DNA of 64,000 nt from Limoniibacter endophyticus (GCF_014652835.1 NZ_BMZO01000001.1:433305-497304); one strand, 5' to 3'. Shown: positions 43,737 to 54,401, counted from the stretch's first letter. Notes: a model not told the origin generated them from the sequence alone. A program made the numbers and translations.

Positions 43737-45047
43737 TTACTCGCCGCGTTCTTCGCGCAACCTGGCCCAATAGTCCAGCCTTTTGCGAATATCGCGTTCG
43801 AATCCACGCTCTGGCGGGTCGTAAAACTTTCGCCGCCCCATGGCTTCGGGGAAATAATTCTGGCCGGAGAAAGCATCGGGCTGATCGTGATCATACAGAT
43901 AACCGCGACCGTATTCCTCTTCTTTCATCAGCTTGGTCGGCGCATTCAGAATGTGCTTGGGCGGCAGGAGAGACCCCTGCTCCTTGGCTGCGCGCATCGC
44001 GGCCTTGAAGGCGGTGTAGACACCATTCGATTTCGGTGCCGTCGCGAGATAGACGCAGGCCTCCGCCAGCGCCAATTCACCTTCGGGCGAACCAAGATAA
44101 TCATAGGCATCCTTGGCAGCGTTGCAGACAAGCAGCGCCTGTGGATCAGCAAGACCTATATCTTCGACAGCCATGCGCACCAGACGACGCCCCAGATAAA
44201 GCGGATCTTCGCCAGCATCGAACATGCGGCAGAGATAATAAAGCGCCGCGTCCGGGTCGGAACCTCGTACCGATTTGTGCAACGCCGAAATCAGATTGTA
44301 ATGCCCGTCTTGTCCCTTGTCGTAGATCGGTGCGCGCCGCTGCACGATTTCCTGCAAGGTTTTTGCATCGAAAACCTCGTCTGTCGCCGCCGCACGCCAA
44401 ACCTCTTCGGCCAGCGTCAGCACGGCGCGCCCGTCGCCGTCGCTCATGCGGATGAGCAGATCGCGCGCCTCCTCATCCAGCGGTAACTGACGCTCTTCCG
44501 CCTCCTCTGCGCGCGCAAGCAACCGCGCAAGGCTGTCCGGCGTATGGCTTTTGAAGGTGAGCACGCGTGCGCGCGACAAAAGAGCCGCATTCAGCTCGAA
44601 GGACGGATTTTCCGTCGTTGCGCCTACAAGGGTGATCGTGCCGTCTTCCATGACGGGTAGAAACGAGTCCTGCTGGGCACGATTGAAGCGATGAATCTCA
44701 TCGACGAAAAGCAACGTCGCGCGACCGTTGGAGCGCCGCAAGCGAGCGGCATCGAACACTTTCTTCAGGTCGGCGACGCCGGAGAAAATTGCTGAAATCT
44801 GTTCGAAGGCCAACCCGGTTTCCCCGGCAAGCAGACGCGCGACCGTCGTCTTGCCGGTGCCGGGCGGCCCCCAGAAAATCATCGAGCCAAGTGAACCGGA
44901 GCGGATCATCCGCGTAAGCGCGCCATCCTCAGCCGTCAGATGTTCCTGGCCGACGACCTCGCCAAGCTGTGCCGGCCGCAACCGATCCGCCAACGGACGT
45001 GGCGGCTCGGTTCTCGCGTCTTTTTCCGGCGTTCCGAACAGATCCAC
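43737..45047 (-). CDS. rarA: Replication-associated recombination protein A (RarA/MgsA)
   Basis: A 436-residue AAA+ ATPase acting at stalled replication forks. Walker A is GPPGTGKTT, Walker B is [10 protein letters not shown], with sensor 1 in [10 protein letters not shown] and arginine-finger region in [12 protein letters not shown]. The C-terminal part carries the MgsA domain for tetramerisation. Start taken at the GTG (45047); an in-frame TTG three bases upstream is possible. It begins six bases after degP. Confidence 0.95.
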   Translation of the reverse strand: MDLFGTPEKDARTEPPRPLADRLRPAQLGEVVGQEHLTAEDGALTRMIRSGSLGSMIFWGPPGTGKTTVARLLAGETGLAFEQISAIFSGVADLKKVFDAARLRRSNGRATLLFVDEIHRFNRAQQDSFLPVMEDGTITLVGATTENPSFELNAALLSRARVLTFKSHTPDSLARLLARAEEAEERQLPLDEEARDLLIRMSDGDGRAVLTLAEEVWRAAATDEVFDAKTLQEIVQRRAPIYDKGQDGHYNLISALHKSVRGSDPDAALYYLCRMFDAGEDPLYLGRRLVRMAVEDIGLADPQALLVCNAAKDAYDYLGSPEGELALAEACVYLATAPKSNGVYTAFKAAMRAAKEQGSLLPPKHILNAPTKLMKEEEYGRGYLYDHDQPDAFSGQNYFPEAMGRRKFYDPPERGFERDIRKRLDYWARLREERGE

Positions 45048-45053
45048 CAAATC

Positions 45054-46517
45054 CTAATACCTCAAAATCTGGCGCAAGACCTGCCCATCACGGTCAACCG
45101 CGAAGCGCCACAGGCGCGTGTCGGCGCTGGTAATCTGCTGCAACTGCTCGACCGAGCCGATCTGCGTGCCGTTGACGTCGAGCACGATATCGCCGGGCCG
45201 GAAACCGAAGCGCGCCGACGGCGAGCCTCGTTCCGTTTCCAGAATGACGACACCCGTACGCGAAGCCGACTTGTTCAGTTGCTGTGCAAGACGCGGTGAA
45301 AGCGCAGCAACCTTGGCTCCGGCAAACGGGCTATCACCGGAAAGCACGATTTGGTTGGCGGAATCGCCTTCGGGAGCGCGCTCCGTCGTGATCTCCATCT
45401 CCTGTTCGTCACCATTGCGCACAACGGTGAGCCTGGAGGTCGTACCCATCGGCCGCGTGGCCAGACGATAGCCGAGCGCATCGACATTATCGATAGGCTG
45501 CCCATCCATCCCGGTAACGAGATCACCAGCCTGCAGCCCGGCTTTCTGAGCTGGACTTCCTTCCACGACGGAGGCAACCAGCGCGCCATGCGGACGGTTC
45601 AGGCCCAACGATTCGGCGATCATCGCCGTGACGGGAGCAAATTCCGCGCCAATATAAGGACGCTCGAAGAAATCGTCGCCACGCTTGGCCGCTTCAACAA
45701 CGGCGGCAACGAGGTTCGAGGGAATGGCGAAGCCTATGCCGATCGACCCACCGGAACGCGAGAAGATCGCCGTATTGATGCCGATCAGCGATCCATGCAT
45801 GTCAATCAACGCACCGCCGGAATTGCCGGGATTGATGGCTGCATCCGTCTGAATGAAGAAGCCGAAATCCGTGATGCCGACATGACTGCGCGCGAGGCCG
45901 GAAATAATGCCGGAGGTCGTCGTCTGTCCGACGCCAAAGGGGTTGCCCATCGCAAGGACCAGATCTCCGACCTCCAACGCATCGGAATCGCCGATGCGCA
46001 ACACCGGAAATTCTTCCGAGCCGGCGATCTTCAGGATCGCAAGGTCCAGCGATTCATCCTTCAACACGACCTGGCTATCGAATTCCCGGCCATCGGCAAG
46101 CGCCACCTTGATCTTGTCGGCATCGGCGATCACGTGGTTATTAGTGACGATAAAGCCACCCGCATCTACGATGACCCCCGAACCGAGAGAGGACCGCTGC
46201 CGCGGCGCCATCTGCTGGCGGCCAAAGAACTGTTCGAAGAAAGGATCGCCTGCAAAGGGTGAGCGGCTGGGACGAACCTCCTGAGAGGCATAGACATTGA
46301 CGACGGCTGGCGCCGTCTCGCGCACCAATGGAGCGTAGGAGAGCGTTACCTCTTCCCGCGAGAACGGCACGCGTTTATCAGCAGGAGCTGTAGTATTGCC
46401 TCGCAGGAGATCCGATAATTGTCCAACAACGCCCTTGTTCTGCTCCTGTGCAACTGCCGGTGCAAAGGCAACATTCGTGGCGAGAATAGCGAAGAAAACT
46501 GCCTTGGTGAAACGCAT
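45054..46517 (-). CDS. DegP/HtrA-family periplasmic serine protease (Do)
   Basis: A 487-residue exported protease. The signal peptide (about 1-23, ending AVAQ) precedes a trypsin-like domain with His in TNNHVI, Asp in DLAILKI and the nucleophile serine in NPGNSGGALI. Two PDZ domains follow (about 280-375 and 385-480), each with a peptide-binding loop. The loop between 25-65 resembles an LA-loop with Arg/Gln-rich RQQMAPRQRSS. It degrades or refolds envelope proteins. First gene of a five-gene unit; divergent from msrP. Confidence 0.93.
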   Translation of the reverse strand: MRFTKAVFFAILATNVAFAPAVAQEQNKGVVGQLSDLLRGNTTAPADKRVPFSREEVTLSYAPLVRETAPAVVNVYASQEVRPSRSPFAGDPFFEQFFGRQQMAPRQRSSLGSGVIVDAGGFIVTNNHVIADADKIKVALADGREFDSQVVLKDESLDLAILKIAGSEEFPVLRIGDSDALEVGDLVLAMGNPFGVGQTTTSGIISGLARSHVGITDFGFFIQTDAAINPGNSGGALIDMHGSLIGINTAIFSRSGGSIGIGFAIPSNLVAAVVEAAKRGDDFFERPYIGAEFAPVTAMIAESLGLNRPHGALVASVVEGSPAQKAGLQAGDLVTGMDGQPIDNVDALGYRLATRPMGTTSRLTVVRNGDEQEMEITTERAPEGDSANQIVLSGDSPFAGAKVAALSPRLAQQLNKSASRTGVVILETERGSPSARFGFRPGDIVLDVNGTQIGSVEQLQQITSADTRLWRFAVDRDGQVLRQILRY

Positions 46518-46710
46518 ACCGAATCCCTGATTGAAAATCATTTCCTATCTTGGTCACGATTTAGGAAATTGGAAGGCGCGTTCAAAGTGGAAGCGGCAAG
46601 AATTAAGTCTTATCAGCGGCTTTCATTTCCGGCACAAAATTGTGACACTGATTGAATTGCCGCAATCTTCCCATAGAAAGATGGAATCAGACATTCGCGC
46701 GGAGGCCACG
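46518..46710. promoter_or_regulatory. degP/msrP divergent promoter interval
   Basis: 193 bases between divergent starts. It is AT-richer (46540-46670) and must contain both promoters. A GGAGG five bases before the msrP ATG is a clear ribosome-binding site. I could not assign boxes by eye. Confidence 0.4.
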
Positions 46711-47661
46711 ATGCCCGCCTATAATTATCCGAAGATCGCATCATCCGAGATCACGCCGGAACGCTTATTCCTCAATAGGCGGCATTTCATGGCCGTTATG
46801 GCCGGGGGAGCGGCAGCAGGTCTGGTTGGCACCTCTGCACAGGCAGCGCCGGCGCCTCTTTCCTTCACAGCGGGTTCCTTCGGGACAGACGAGAAGAAAA
46901 CGCCCGAGAAGGACGTGACGAATTACAATAATTTTTACGAGTTCGGCACAGGTAAAAGCGATCCGGCCAATAATTCCGGTTCTTTCAACCCGCTTCCTTG
47001 GACTATTGAGGTCGGCGGCCTTGTCGCCAAGTCCAGGACGTTCGATATTGATGACCTTCTGAAGCTACCACTGGAAGAACGCGTCTATCGCATGCGCTGC
47101 GTCGAAGCCTGGTCGATGGTCATTCCGTGGATCGGGTTTCCGCTTTCGGCTTTGCTCGACCAGGTCGAGCCACTGGGAAGCGCGAAATATGTCGCCTTCG
47201 AAACAATAGTACGTCCCGAGGAAATGTCGGGCCAGAAAGGTTATTTCCAGGCGCTTGATTGGCCCTATCGCGAGGGATTGCGGCTGGACGAGGCGCGTCA
47301 TCCACTGACCATTCTCTCCGTCGGACTTTACGGCAAGACGCTGCCCAACCAGAACGGCGCACCTATTCGCCTCGTCGTGCCTTGGAAATATGGCTTCAAG
47401 GGCATCAAGTCGATAGTCAAGATCACGCTTACGGAAGAGCAGCCGGAGAATACCTGGAAGATGCTGCAATCGTCGGAATATGGCTTCTATGCCAATGTTA
47501 ATCCGGAAGTCGATCATCCTCGTTGGAGCCAGGCCACGGAAAATCGCATAGGCGAAGGGGGATTCTTCGGCGCGAACCGCCGGGACACGCTCATGTTCAA
47601 CGGCTATGCCGAGCAGGTCGCAAGCCTTTATGATGGCATGGACTTGCGGGCCAATTATTGA
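46711..47661 (+). CDS. msrP: Periplasmic methionine-sulfoxide reductase catalytic subunit MsrP
   Basis: A 316-residue Tat-exported molybdoenzyme of the sulfite-oxidase fold. NRRHFMAVM is the twin-arginine signal (R27-R28 area). Residues [10 protein letters not shown] include the cysteine that ligates molybdenum. MsrP (YedY) repairs oxidised methionine in envelope proteins with electrons from MsrQ. The ATG at 46711 is chosen on GGAGG just upstream; the frame is open earlier but the upstream part is in the degP promoter. The next gene follows by two bases. Confidence 0.95.
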   Translation: MPAYNYPKIASSEITPERLFLNRRHFMAVMAGGAAAGLVGTSAQAAPAPLSFTAGSFGTDEKKTPEKDVTNYNNFYEFGTGKSDPANNSGSFNPLPWTIEVGGLVAKSRTFDIDDLLKLPLEERVYRMRCVEAWSMVIPWIGFPLSALLDQVEPLGSAKYVAFETIVRPEEMSGQKGYFQALDWPYREGLRLDEARHPLTILSVGLYGKTLPNQNGAPIRLVVPWKYGFKGIKSIVKITLTEEQPENTWKMLQSSEYGFYANVNPEVDHPRWSQATENRIGEGGFFGANRRDTLMFNGYAEQVASLYDGMDLRANY

Positions 47662-47663
47662 CC

Positions 47664-48293
47664 ATGTCGTTTCTACCAACTCTCCCGAAACGCTATCATG
47701 GCGCATCTGTATGGGCGTTATACGTAATCGGCCTCCTGCCCGCGATCTGTGGCTTTTATCTCGGCGTGACGGGGCAATTGCTGGGCAACCCGGTGAAGGA
47801 GTTCGAGCATCTGCTTGGAACCTGGGGATTGCGCTTTTTGCTCGCGACCTTGGCGATCACCCCTATCCGCGACCTCTTCGGCCTCAACTGGTTGCGTTAT
47901 CGCCGTGCTCTAGGGCTTCTCGCCTTCTACTACGTGACCATGCATTTCCTCACATATATGCTGCTCGACCAGGCGCTTAACATGCAGGTCGTTTTACAGG
48001 ATATTGCGAAACGGCCTTTCATCACCATTGGCATGGCCGCATTCACTCTGCTGATCCCACTCGCTCTCACGTCGAACAGCTTTTCTATTCGCCGTCTCGG
48101 AAGCCGATGGAGCAAGCTGCATAAGCTCGCTTACGTGATCACCATTGCCGGCGCTGTGCATTTCACCATGTCGGTCAAGGTCGTAACCTTCGAACCTGCG
48201 CTTTACCTGGCACTGGCACTTATTCTGGTCGGCTGGCGCTTGATACGAAAGCCCTACGTGAAATGGCGCAAGACACTTATCAAGGCAGCTTAA
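47664..48293 (+). CDS. msrQ: MsrQ heme-binding membrane subunit
   Basis: A 209-residue integral membrane protein of the ferric-reductase-like family with about six helices. LRYRRALGLLAFYYVTMHFLTY and WSKLHKLAYVITIAGAVHFTM hold the histidines that bind heme b. MsrQ passes electrons from the quinone pool or flavin to MsrP. The ATG at 47664 is two bases after the msrP stop; an overlapping TTG is less likely. Confidence 0.94.
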   Translation: MSFLPTLPKRYHGASVWALYVIGLLPAICGFYLGVTGQLLGNPVKEFEHLLGTWGLRFLLATLAITPIRDLFGLNWLRYRRALGLLAFYYVTMHFLTYMLLDQALNMQVVLQDIAKRPFITIGMAAFTLLIPLALTSNSFSIRRLGSRWSKLHKLAYVITIAGAVHFTMSVKVVTFEPALYLALALILVGWRLIRKPYVKWRKTLIKAA

Positions 48294-48309
48294 CGGACAC
48301 AGCTGCGCG

Positions 48310-48336
48310 CCGGTCGGGCATGATCCCGCCGGTTTT
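48310..48336 (+). terminator. msrQ terminator
   Basis: A stem CCGG-t-CGGG/CCCG-CCGG with one bulge and a 6-base loop followed by TTTT lies 17 bases past the msrQ stop. Confidence 0.75.
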
Positions 48337-48400
48337 CCGCTCCATTTTTTGCGCCGCCGCCCGCTCCACGAGGCAAATCGGCTTTAGAGAAATGAGGGGA

Positions 48401-48456
48401 TGGAAGCATGCGCTCCAGTCTCAATTCTAAACTCGTCATGCTCGCGCATGCTTCCA
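48401..48456. repeat. 12-bp inverted repeat, 32-base loop
   Basis: TGGAAGCATGCG (48401-48412) and CGCATGCTTCCA (48445-48456) are perfect inverse copies. The GCATGC cores are themselves palindromic. It could be a protein-binding dyad or the ends of a small non-autonomous element. Confidence 0.5.
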
Positions 48457-48813
48457 GGCAATCGCTACGGATTTTCCGAAAACAGGGATGCCACCCCCTG
48501 CTCGTACGATCTGTCACCGAGGCTCTGACCTCCCGGTGTTGCCATCGCCGCGGGTTTGTCAGACCCATCAGCGACAATGGCAAAACGCACTGCCATCGCG
48601 CTTCGCGAAAAGACTGGTGGCCAACCACGTCCCCTCAAGCGCGACGAAAACAGGATAGAGGCAGCCGTCGGGGGTGTGGATGGATCGAGCGGTTTCAGCC
48701 ATCATCTTTTTCGCAAGCGCCGATTTTCATTCGGAGAAAAAGATCTGGTACAGGAAATTTTGTCCACGCGGACAAGCCGAGTATCCTGCGTTAGAGAACC
48801 TTCCGCTCATGCA

Positions 48814-48847
48814 AAAAGACCCGCCGGACTGCTCCGGCAGGTCTTTT
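48814..48847 (-). terminator. rplQ/ribosomal block terminator
   Basis: The stem AAAAGACC-GCCGGA/TCCGGC-GGTCTTTT with a single mismatch and a 4-base loop lies about 25 bases past the rplQ stop, with T-rich minus-strand flank. It is a strong end for the whole alpha operon. Confidence 0.9.
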
Positions 48848-48871
48848 CATTTATGCCTTTGAAGGCAGAAA

Positions 48872-49300
48872 TTATGCGGCGTCTGCTTCAGAAGCGCGTT
48901 CGGCTTCGACACGAGCCTTGTCGGCAGCACCCTTAGCCGAGGTGTCGCGATCCACGAACTCGATAACGGCCATCGGAGCATTGTCGCCCTGACGGAAGCC
49001 AGCCTTCATAATGCGCAGGTAGCCACCATTACGGTTGGCATAGCGCGGAGCAAGCGTGTCGAACAGACGCTTGACAACGCGCTCGTTGCCGATCTGCGCG
49101 ATCACCTGACGACGAGCGTGCAGATCGCCGCGCTTGCCGAGGGTGACTAGCTTCTCGACGATCGGACGCAGGTCCTTCGCCTTCGGAAGCGTGGTGACGA
49201 TCTGCTCGTGCTCGATAAGCGAGACGGCAAGGTTTGCAAACAGGGCCTTACGATGGCCTACGCTGCGGCTGAGCCGGCGGCCGGCAAATCCGTGACGCAT
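48872..49300 (-). CDS. rplQ: 50S ribosomal protein L17
   Basis: A 142-residue L17. The opening [20 protein letters not shown] and the [22 protein letters not shown] segment are family constants. The C-terminal 20 residues are Ala/Glu-rich, an extension beyond the E. coli form that is common in alphaproteobacteria. It lies at the end of the alpha operon, 83 bases after rpoA. Confidence 0.98.
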   Translation of the reverse strand: MRHGFAGRRLSRSVGHRKALFANLAVSLIEHEQIVTTLPKAKDLRPIVEKLVTLGKRGDLHARRQVIAQIGNERVVKRLFDTLAPRYANRNGGYLRIMKAGFRQGDNAPMAVIEFVDRDTSAKGAADKARVEAERASEADAA

Positions 49301-49383
49301 GGCTAGTCTCCTTCAAGTGGTTCCGGGTCTTGCCCGTCGAACCGGAGGACAGGTCGTTATCGCAACGCCTGTCCCTTCCCGGC

Positions 49384-50394
49384 TCAGTATTGGTCTTCGT
49401 AGCTCTTTGCGAGCGCTTCGATATTTTCCGGCGGCCAATCCGCGACTTCCATACCGAGATGCAGGCCCATCGAAGCAAGGACTTCCTTGATTTCATTGAG
49501 CGACTTGCGACCGAAATTCGGCGTGCGCAGCATCTCTGCTTCGGTCTTCTGGATCAGGTCACCGATATAGACGATGTTGTCGTTCTTCAGGCAGTTGGCC
49601 GAACGAACCGAAAGTTCGAGCTCGTCGACCTTCTTGAGCAGCGCCGGATTGAAGGCCAGCTCACTGACCTGCTCTGCGGGCTGTTCTTTTTCCGGCTCGT
49701 CGAAGTTGACGAACAGGCCAAGCTGATCCTGAAGGATGCGGGCAGCGAATGCGACTGCATCTTCGCCCGTAACCGAACCGTCGGTTTCGATCGTCATCGT
49801 CAGCTTGTCGTAATCGAGAACCTGGCCCTCGCGGGTGTTCTCGACCTTGTAGGAGACCTTCTTGACCGGCGAATAGAGGCTATCAACCGGGATCAGGCCA
49901 ATCGGTGCATCTTCTGCACGGTTGCGCTCGGCAGGAACGTAGCCCTTGCCGCTGTCAACCGTGAATTCCATGCGGATTTCCGCACCCTCATCGAGCGTGC
50001 AGATCGCGTGGTCGGGGTTGAGGATTTCGACATCGCCAACCGTCTGGATGTCTCCAGCCAGGACGACACCGGGACCCTGCTTGCGCACGACCATGCGCTT
50101 TGGACCTTCGCCTTCCATGCGGATGGCGATTTCCTTGATATTGAGGATGATGTCGGTGACATCTTCACGAACGCCGGGAATCGAGGAGAACTCGTGCAGA
50201 ACGCCGTCGATCTGAACCGCCGTCACGGCAGCGCCGCGCAGCGAAGACAGAAGAACGCGGCGCAGGGCATTACCGAGCGTGAGGCCGAAACCCCGCTCCA
50301 GCGGCTCTGCCACCAGCGTCGTCGTCGTACGGTTCTTGGACGAGAACTCGATCTTGTTCGGCTTGATCAGTTCCTGCCAGTTTTTCTGGATCAT
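49384..50394 (-). CDS. rpoA: RNA polymerase alpha subunit
   Basis: A 336-residue alpha subunit. The N-terminal dimerisation domain (about 1-230, [16 protein letters not shown]) is joined by a Glu/Gln linker to the C-terminal domain (about 250-325), which binds UP elements and activators ([36 protein letters not shown]). The ATG at 50394 is the normal start ([10 protein letters not shown]); the frame stays open for 12 codons before it. A GGACAGG/CCTGTCC hairpin follows the gene. Confidence 0.98.
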   Translation of the reverse strand: MIQKNWQELIKPNKIEFSSKNRTTTTLVAEPLERGFGLTLGNALRRVLLSSLRGAAVTAVQIDGVLHEFSSIPGVREDVTDIILNIKEIAIRMEGEGPKRMVVRKQGPGVVLAGDIQTVGDVEILNPDHAICTLDEGAEIRMEFTVDSGKGYVPAERNRAEDAPIGLIPVDSLYSPVKKVSYKVENTREGQVLDYDKLTMTIETDGSVTGEDAVAFAARILQDQLGLFVNFDEPEKEQPAEQVSELAFNPALLKKVDELELSVRSANCLKNDNIVYIGDLIQKTEAEMLRTPNFGRKSLNEIKEVLASMGLHLGMEVADWPPENIEALAKSYEDQY

Positions 50395-50499
50395 ATCGCT
50401 TTTTCCTTCCCTGTCCCCGCCACCATCCAATCGTGACGGGCGATCAATGAGAAACCGTAGAGGAGCGCATCCACGCTCATGCGGCTATGAAACGAAAAC

Positions 50500-50889
50500 T
50501 TAGACGCGGCGCTTCTTGCGCGGACGGCAGCCATTGTGCGGAATGGGTGTGACGTCGCGGATCGAAGTGATAGTGAAGCCTGCTGCCTGCAGAGCGCGCA
50601 GAGCAGATTCACGCCCCGAACCCGGGCCGTTGACTTCCACTTCCAGCGTACGCATGCCGTGTTCAGCAGCCTTCTTGGCGCAATCTTCGGCAGCAACCTG
50701 AGCGGCAAACGGGGTCGACTTGCGCGAACCTTTGAACCCATGTGCGCCAGCAGACGACCAGGCAATGGTATTGCCCTGTGCGTCCGTGATGGTGATCATC
50801 GTGTTGTTGAAGGTCGAATTGACGTGTGCAACACCAGTCGAGATATTTTTGCGTTCACGACGACGAACGCGTCCGGCTTCCTTGGCCAT
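50500..50889 (-). CDS. rpsK: 30S ribosomal protein S11
   Basis: A 129-residue platform protein. [18 protein letters not shown] near the start and the C-terminal [15 protein letters not shown] are the family marks, the latter contacting the mRNA exit. It is 118 bases after rpsM and 105 before rpoA, gaps longer than usual inside this block. Confidence 0.98.
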   Translation of the reverse strand: MAKEAGRVRRRERKNISTGVAHVNSTFNNTMITITDAQGNTIAWSSAGAHGFKGSRKSTPFAAQVAAEDCAKKAAEHGMRTLEVEVNGPGSGRESALRALQAAGFTITSIRDVTPIPHNGCRPRKKRRV

Positions 50890-51007
50890 GATATTCCTTT
50901 CAGTTGATCTCTACACCGCCGTAATTCCAGCGGCTCCACCAGCTTTCTCCAGCGACAAGACGGCGCGGATAAGCTCCGACACCGCCTGCATAGCCAGAAA
51001 AGGCCAA

Positions 51008-51376
51008 TTACTTCTTCTTGCCTGCGATCGCCTTTGCCGGGCCCTTACGGGTGCGAGCATTGGTGTGGGTACGCTGACCGCGAACCGGCAGGGAACGACG
51101 ATGACGCAGACCGCGGTAGCAGCCAAGGTCCATCAGACGCTTGATATTCATCGAAACTTCACGACGCAGATCACCTTCAACGAGATAATCGCGGTCGATG
51201 GCTTCACGGATCTGCAAGACTTCTGCATCGGTCAGCTGATGAACGCGACGCTCCGGTGCGATACCGACCTTCTCGACGATCTCGGCAGCAAACTTTGCGC
51301 CAATGCCGTGAATGTACTGCAGCGCAATGATGACGCGCTTGTTGGTCGGGATGTTGACGCCAGCTATACGGGCCAT
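51008..51376 (-). CDS. rpsM: 30S ribosomal protein S13
   Basis: A 122-residue S13, contacting 16S and 23S rRNA and t[23 protein letters not shown] is the standard opening and [20 protein letters not shown] the conserved C-terminal part. The ATG at 51376 fits; a four-codon extension is possible. It starts 251 bases after adk, across a strong terminator, so it probably has its own promoter in 51377-51560. Confidence 0.98.
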   Translation of the reverse strand: MARIAGVNIPTNKRVIIALQYIHGIGAKFAAEIVEKVGIAPERRVHQLTDAEVLQIREAIDRDYLVEGDLRREVSMNIKRLMDLGCYRGLRHRRSLPVRGQRTHTNARTRKGPAKAIAGKKK

Positions 51377-51570
51377 TTCAATCTCCATTTAATGCCGAAA
51401 ATCCGGCTTTTATATTCACAAGCTCGCGTCCGGTGGAGGCCGGCCCCTGCAAGCGTCTGAACTGCTGATTTCGCAAACCACAAAATATTCGCTGCACGCA
51501 ATAGACAAGCAACGCGTACTCGGATTCGGGTAAGCGATGGGCCTCCATAAGGCACCAAAGTTTATAAGTC

Positions 51571-51602
51571 AAGAAGGCGCCCTACTCCGAAGGCGCCTTC
51601 TT
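51571..51602 (-). terminator. adk terminator (end of spc transcript)
   Basis: A perfect 11-bp stem (AAGAAGGCGCC/GGCGCCTTCTT) with a 10-base loop lies 25 bases past the adk stop. The T-run is short (TTGACTT) on the minus strand. It divides the block into spc-adk and rpsM-rplQ parts. Confidence 0.75.
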
Positions 51603-51627
51603 GATATTTTCAGATCGCGAATGCCCG

Positions 51628-52221
51628 TTATTGCGCAGCGGCTTCCGACAGGACCGATTCGATCTGCGCTGTCACTTCGTCCATCGAGACCATGCCATCG
51701 ACAGTGCGAAGCTCGCCTGTGCCCTCATAGTAGCTAGAGAGTGGCGCAGTCTTTTCACGATACTCCACGAGACGCTTGGCGAAGACTTCCGGATTGTCAT
51801 CCTTGCGGACTTCACCGCCAGCGGCAACGGTTTCCGCTGCGCGTTTGGTGATGCGATCAAGCAGGATCGATTCGTCAACCTTGAGCTCGATAACAGCGGT
51901 CAGCGGAGCGCCCTTGTCGTCCAGCATTTTGGTCAGTGCTTCGGCCTGCGGAACCGTACGTGGAAAACCGTCCAGGATGAAGCCCTTCTTGCAATCCGGC
52001 TCATCAATGCGATCGGAAACAATTTGGTTGACGATCTCGTCAGAAACGAGCTGGCCAGCATCCATGACTGCCTTGGCCCGCTTGCCGATCTCGGTTTGGT
52101 TGGCGACCGCTGCACGCAGCATGTCGCCAGTCGAGAGCTGCGGAATGCCGTGCTTGGCGACAAGCTTCTGTGCCTGCGTTCCCTTGCCAGCACCGGGAGG
52201 TCCCAAAAGTATCAGTCTCAT
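51628..52221 (-). CDS. adk: Adenylate kinase
   Basis: A 197-residue nucleotide kinase balancing ATP, ADP and [17 protein letters not shown] is the P-loop and [11 protein letters not shown] the AMP-binding signature. The LID region is the short form without zinc cysteines. The ATG overlaps the secY stop by four bases, so translation is coupled. The adk-after-secY order is typical of many bacteria. Confidence 0.98.
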   Translation of the reverse strand: MRLILLGPPGAGKGTQAQKLVAKHGIPQLSTGDMLRAAVANQTEIGKRAKAVMDAGQLVSDEIVNQIVSDRIDEPDCKKGFILDGFPRTVPQAEALTKMLDDKGAPLTAVIELKVDESILLDRITKRAAETVAAGGEVRKDDNPEVFAKRLVEYREKTAPLSSYYEGTGELRTVDGMVSMDEVTAQIESVLSEAAAQ

Positions 52222-53558
52222 CTTCCCCTCTTTCCACCCCGAAGCTTCGATTTCTTGATCAGACCCTCATACTGGTGGGCGATCAAGTGTCCCTGAACCT
52301 GAGCGACGGTATCGAGTGTAACATTGACGACAATCAGCAGAGATGTGCCGCCGAGATAAAATGGCAGGCCGGCCGCCGAGATCATGAACTCAGGCACGAG
52401 ACAGACCACGAGGAGATAGAGTGCGCCAACGGCTGTAACGCGCGTCAACACATAATCGATATATTCCGCGGTGCGCTCACCCGGCCGGTAACCCGGAATA
52501 AAGCCGGAATGCTTCTTCAGCTGATCGGCAGTTTCCTTGGGATTGAAGACGATGGCGGTGTAGAAGAACGCAAAGAACGCGATCATGAAAGCATAGAGCG
52601 CCATGTAGATCGGCTGACCGTGTCCGAGTGCGCCGATCAGGGTTGCGGCCCATTGCGGCATCGTCGTCTGATCCGCAAAACCTGCGACAGTTGCTGGCAG
52701 GAGCAACAACGACGAGGCAAAGATCGGTGGAATGACGCCTGCCGTGTTGAGTTTCAGCGGCAAGTGCGACGTGTCACCCTGGAACATCCGATTGCCAACC
52801 TGGCGCTTCGGATACTGGATCAGAAGACGACGCTGCGCGCGCTCGAAGAACACGATGAAGGCGATCATTACGACGATGAGAATGATGATGCCAAGGATGA
52901 GCGCAGTTGAAATGGCGCCGGTGCGGCCAAGTTCAAGCGTCGAGCCGATGGCGCTCGGCAGGCCAGCGACGATGCCCGCAAAGATGATCAGCGAAATACC
53001 GTTGCCAATGCCCCGCGAGGTGATCTGCTCACCAAGCCACATAAGGAACATCGTGCCGCCAAGCAGCGTCAGAACCGTGGAGACCCGGAAGAACCAACCT
53101 GGATCGGTGACGATCGCACCGCCTGATTCGAGACCGATGGCAATGCCATACGCCTGCACGATCGCCAGAAGCACCGTGCCGTAGCGCGTGTACTGGTTAA
53201 TGATCTTGCGCCCCTGCTCGCCTTCCTTCTTCAACGCTTCAAGCGTCGGAACGACAGATGTCATGAGCTGCATGATGATCGACGCGGAAATGTAGGGCAT
53301 GATGCCCAGCGCGAAAATCGCCATACGTTCGACGGCACCGCCGGCAAACATATTGAACATGCCCAGAACGCCGCCAGACTGCTGCTGGAAGGCCTGGGCG
53401 AAAGCCTGCGGGTTGATCCCTGGCATCGGAATATAAGTGCCAAGTCGATAAACGAGCAGCGCACCAAGCGTAAACCAGATGCGTTTCTTCAGATCATCCG
53501 CTTTCGCGAATGCTGCAAAATTGAGGTTCGACGCAAGTTGCTCCGCAGCCGATGCCAT
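52218..53558 (-). CDS. secY: Protein translocase subunit SecY
   Basis: A 446-residue inner-membrane channel with ten transmembrane helices. [26 protein letters not shown] (helix 2 region) and [17 protein letters not shown] are family hallmarks; the plug follows helix 1. It partners with SecE and SecG, not encoded here. The ATG at 53558 gives the standard MASAAEQ-type opening; the 31 open codons before it contain the hairpin after rplO. Between rplO and secY there are 129 bases. Confidence 0.98.
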   Translation of the reverse strand: MASAAEQLASNLNFAAFAKADDLKKRIWFTLGALLVYRLGTYIPMPGINPQAFAQAFQQQSGGVLGMFNMFAGGAVERMAIFALGIMPYISASIIMQLMTSVVPTLEALKKEGEQGRKIINQYTRYGTVLLAIVQAYGIAIGLESGGAIVTDPGWFFRVSTVLTLLGGTMFLMWLGEQITSRGIGNGISLIIFAGIVAGLPSAIGSTLELGRTGAISTALILGIIILIVVMIAFIVFFERAQRRLLIQYPKRQVGNRMFQGDTSHLPLKLNTAGVIPPIFASSLLLLPATVAGFADQTTMPQWAATLIGALGHGQPIYMALYAFMIAFFAFFYTAIVFNPKETADQLKKHSGFIPGYRPGERTAEYIDYVLTRVTAVGALYLLVVCLVPEFMISAAGLPFYLGGTSLLIVVNVTLDTVAQVQGHLIAHQYEGLIKKSKLRGGKRGR

Positions 53559-53687
53559 AAAAAATCTCCGCCTCTTGACACAACGAAGCCGCCCTTTGGG
53601 GGCGGCGCGCTGCCGAAGTCCTGAAATAGGCCCCGTTTCCGAAAGATGCAAGCGAGACTGGGCCTCGCCTGCATGATCTTTCAGAGA

Positions 53688-54161
53688 TTATTCAGCAGCT
53701 GCCGCTTCGGGAAGCTTGACCGAGCCGCCGGCTTTCTCGACCTTCGCGATGGCAGCCTTGGAAGCGCCAGCTATGTCGAAGGAAACCTTCGTCTTCAGTT
53801 CGCCGTCCGAAAGCAGACGCACACCATCTTTGACGCGACGAACGACGCCGGCCTTGACGAGAGCTTCAGCCGTAACCGTTTCCTTGTCGGAAAGCTTGCC
53901 GGCATCGATTGCGGTCTGGATGCGACCGATCGAGACCGCAGTGAACGACTTTGCGAAGATATTCACGAAGCCGCGCTTCGGCAGACGACGGTAGATTGGC
54001 ATCTGGCCGCCTTCGAAGCCGTTGATCGCAACGCCCGAACGTGCCTTCTGACCCTTGACGCCGCGACCACCGGTCTTGCCCTTGCCCGAGCCGATACCGC
54101 GACCGACGCGCTTGCGCGTGGGGTTCGCGCCGTCGATGTCTTTAAGTTCGTTGAGTTTCAT
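53688..54161 (-). CDS. rplO: 50S ribosomal protein L15
   Basis: A 157-residue L15. [43 protein letters not shown], abbreviated here by its [15 protein letters not shown] core at about 20-34, is the family opening. The last 10 residues (KLPEAAAAE) are low-complexity. The ATG at 54161 is used; nine open codons precede it. It is followed by a 42-base hairpin (53641-53682). Confidence 0.98.
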   Translation of the reverse strand: MKLNELKDIDGANPTRKRVGRGIGSGKGKTGGRGVKGQKARSGVAINGFEGGQMPIYRRLPKRGFVNIFAKSFTAVSIGRIQTAIDAGKLSDKETVTAEALVKAGVVRRVKDGVRLLSDGELKTKVSFDIAGASKAAIAKVEKAGGSVKLPEAAAAE

Positions 54162-54184
54162 TTTGATTTCTCCAGCGCTGGCAA

Positions 54185-54376
54185 TCAAGCCTCGTCGACG
54201 ACGCGAACGAGGTGTTGAACGCGCGCGATCATCCCGCGTACGGCGGGCGTATCTTCGAGCGTGCTCTTGCGGTGCATCTTGTTGAGGCCCAGGCCAACGA
54301 GCGTTGCGCGCTGTTCCTTCGGACGGCGGATCGGGCTACCGATCTGCTCGACGGTGACGGTCTTGTTCTTAGCCAT
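54185..54376 (-). CDS. rpmD: 50S ribosomal protein L30
   Basis: A 63-residue L30 with [32 protein letters not shown] core ([19 protein letters not shown]), the standard loop-helix pattern. It is placed between rpsE (25 bases) and rplO (23 bases), its normal position. Confidence 0.97.
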   Translation of the reverse strand: MAKNKTVTVEQIGSPIRRPKEQRATLVGLGLNKMHRKSTLEDTPAVRGMIARVQHLVRVVDEA

Positions 54377-54401
54377 AATCGTAATCCTCGACCTTTAGGG
54401 C

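Larger units (their letters stand above)
48294..48871. other. Non-coding interval between msrQ and the ribosomal block
   Basis: 578 bases containing the msrQ terminator (48310-48336), a 12-bp inverted repeat (48401-48456) and the rplQ terminator (48814-48847). The remainder has open frames on the plus strand without ribosome-binding sites or family character; I treat it as non-coding. Confidence 0.5.

Noticed and set aside
48408..48794. 128-codon plus-strand open frame in the msrQ-rplQ gap
   Set aside because: It lacks a ribosome-binding site, shows no coherent domain and runs through inverted repeats.
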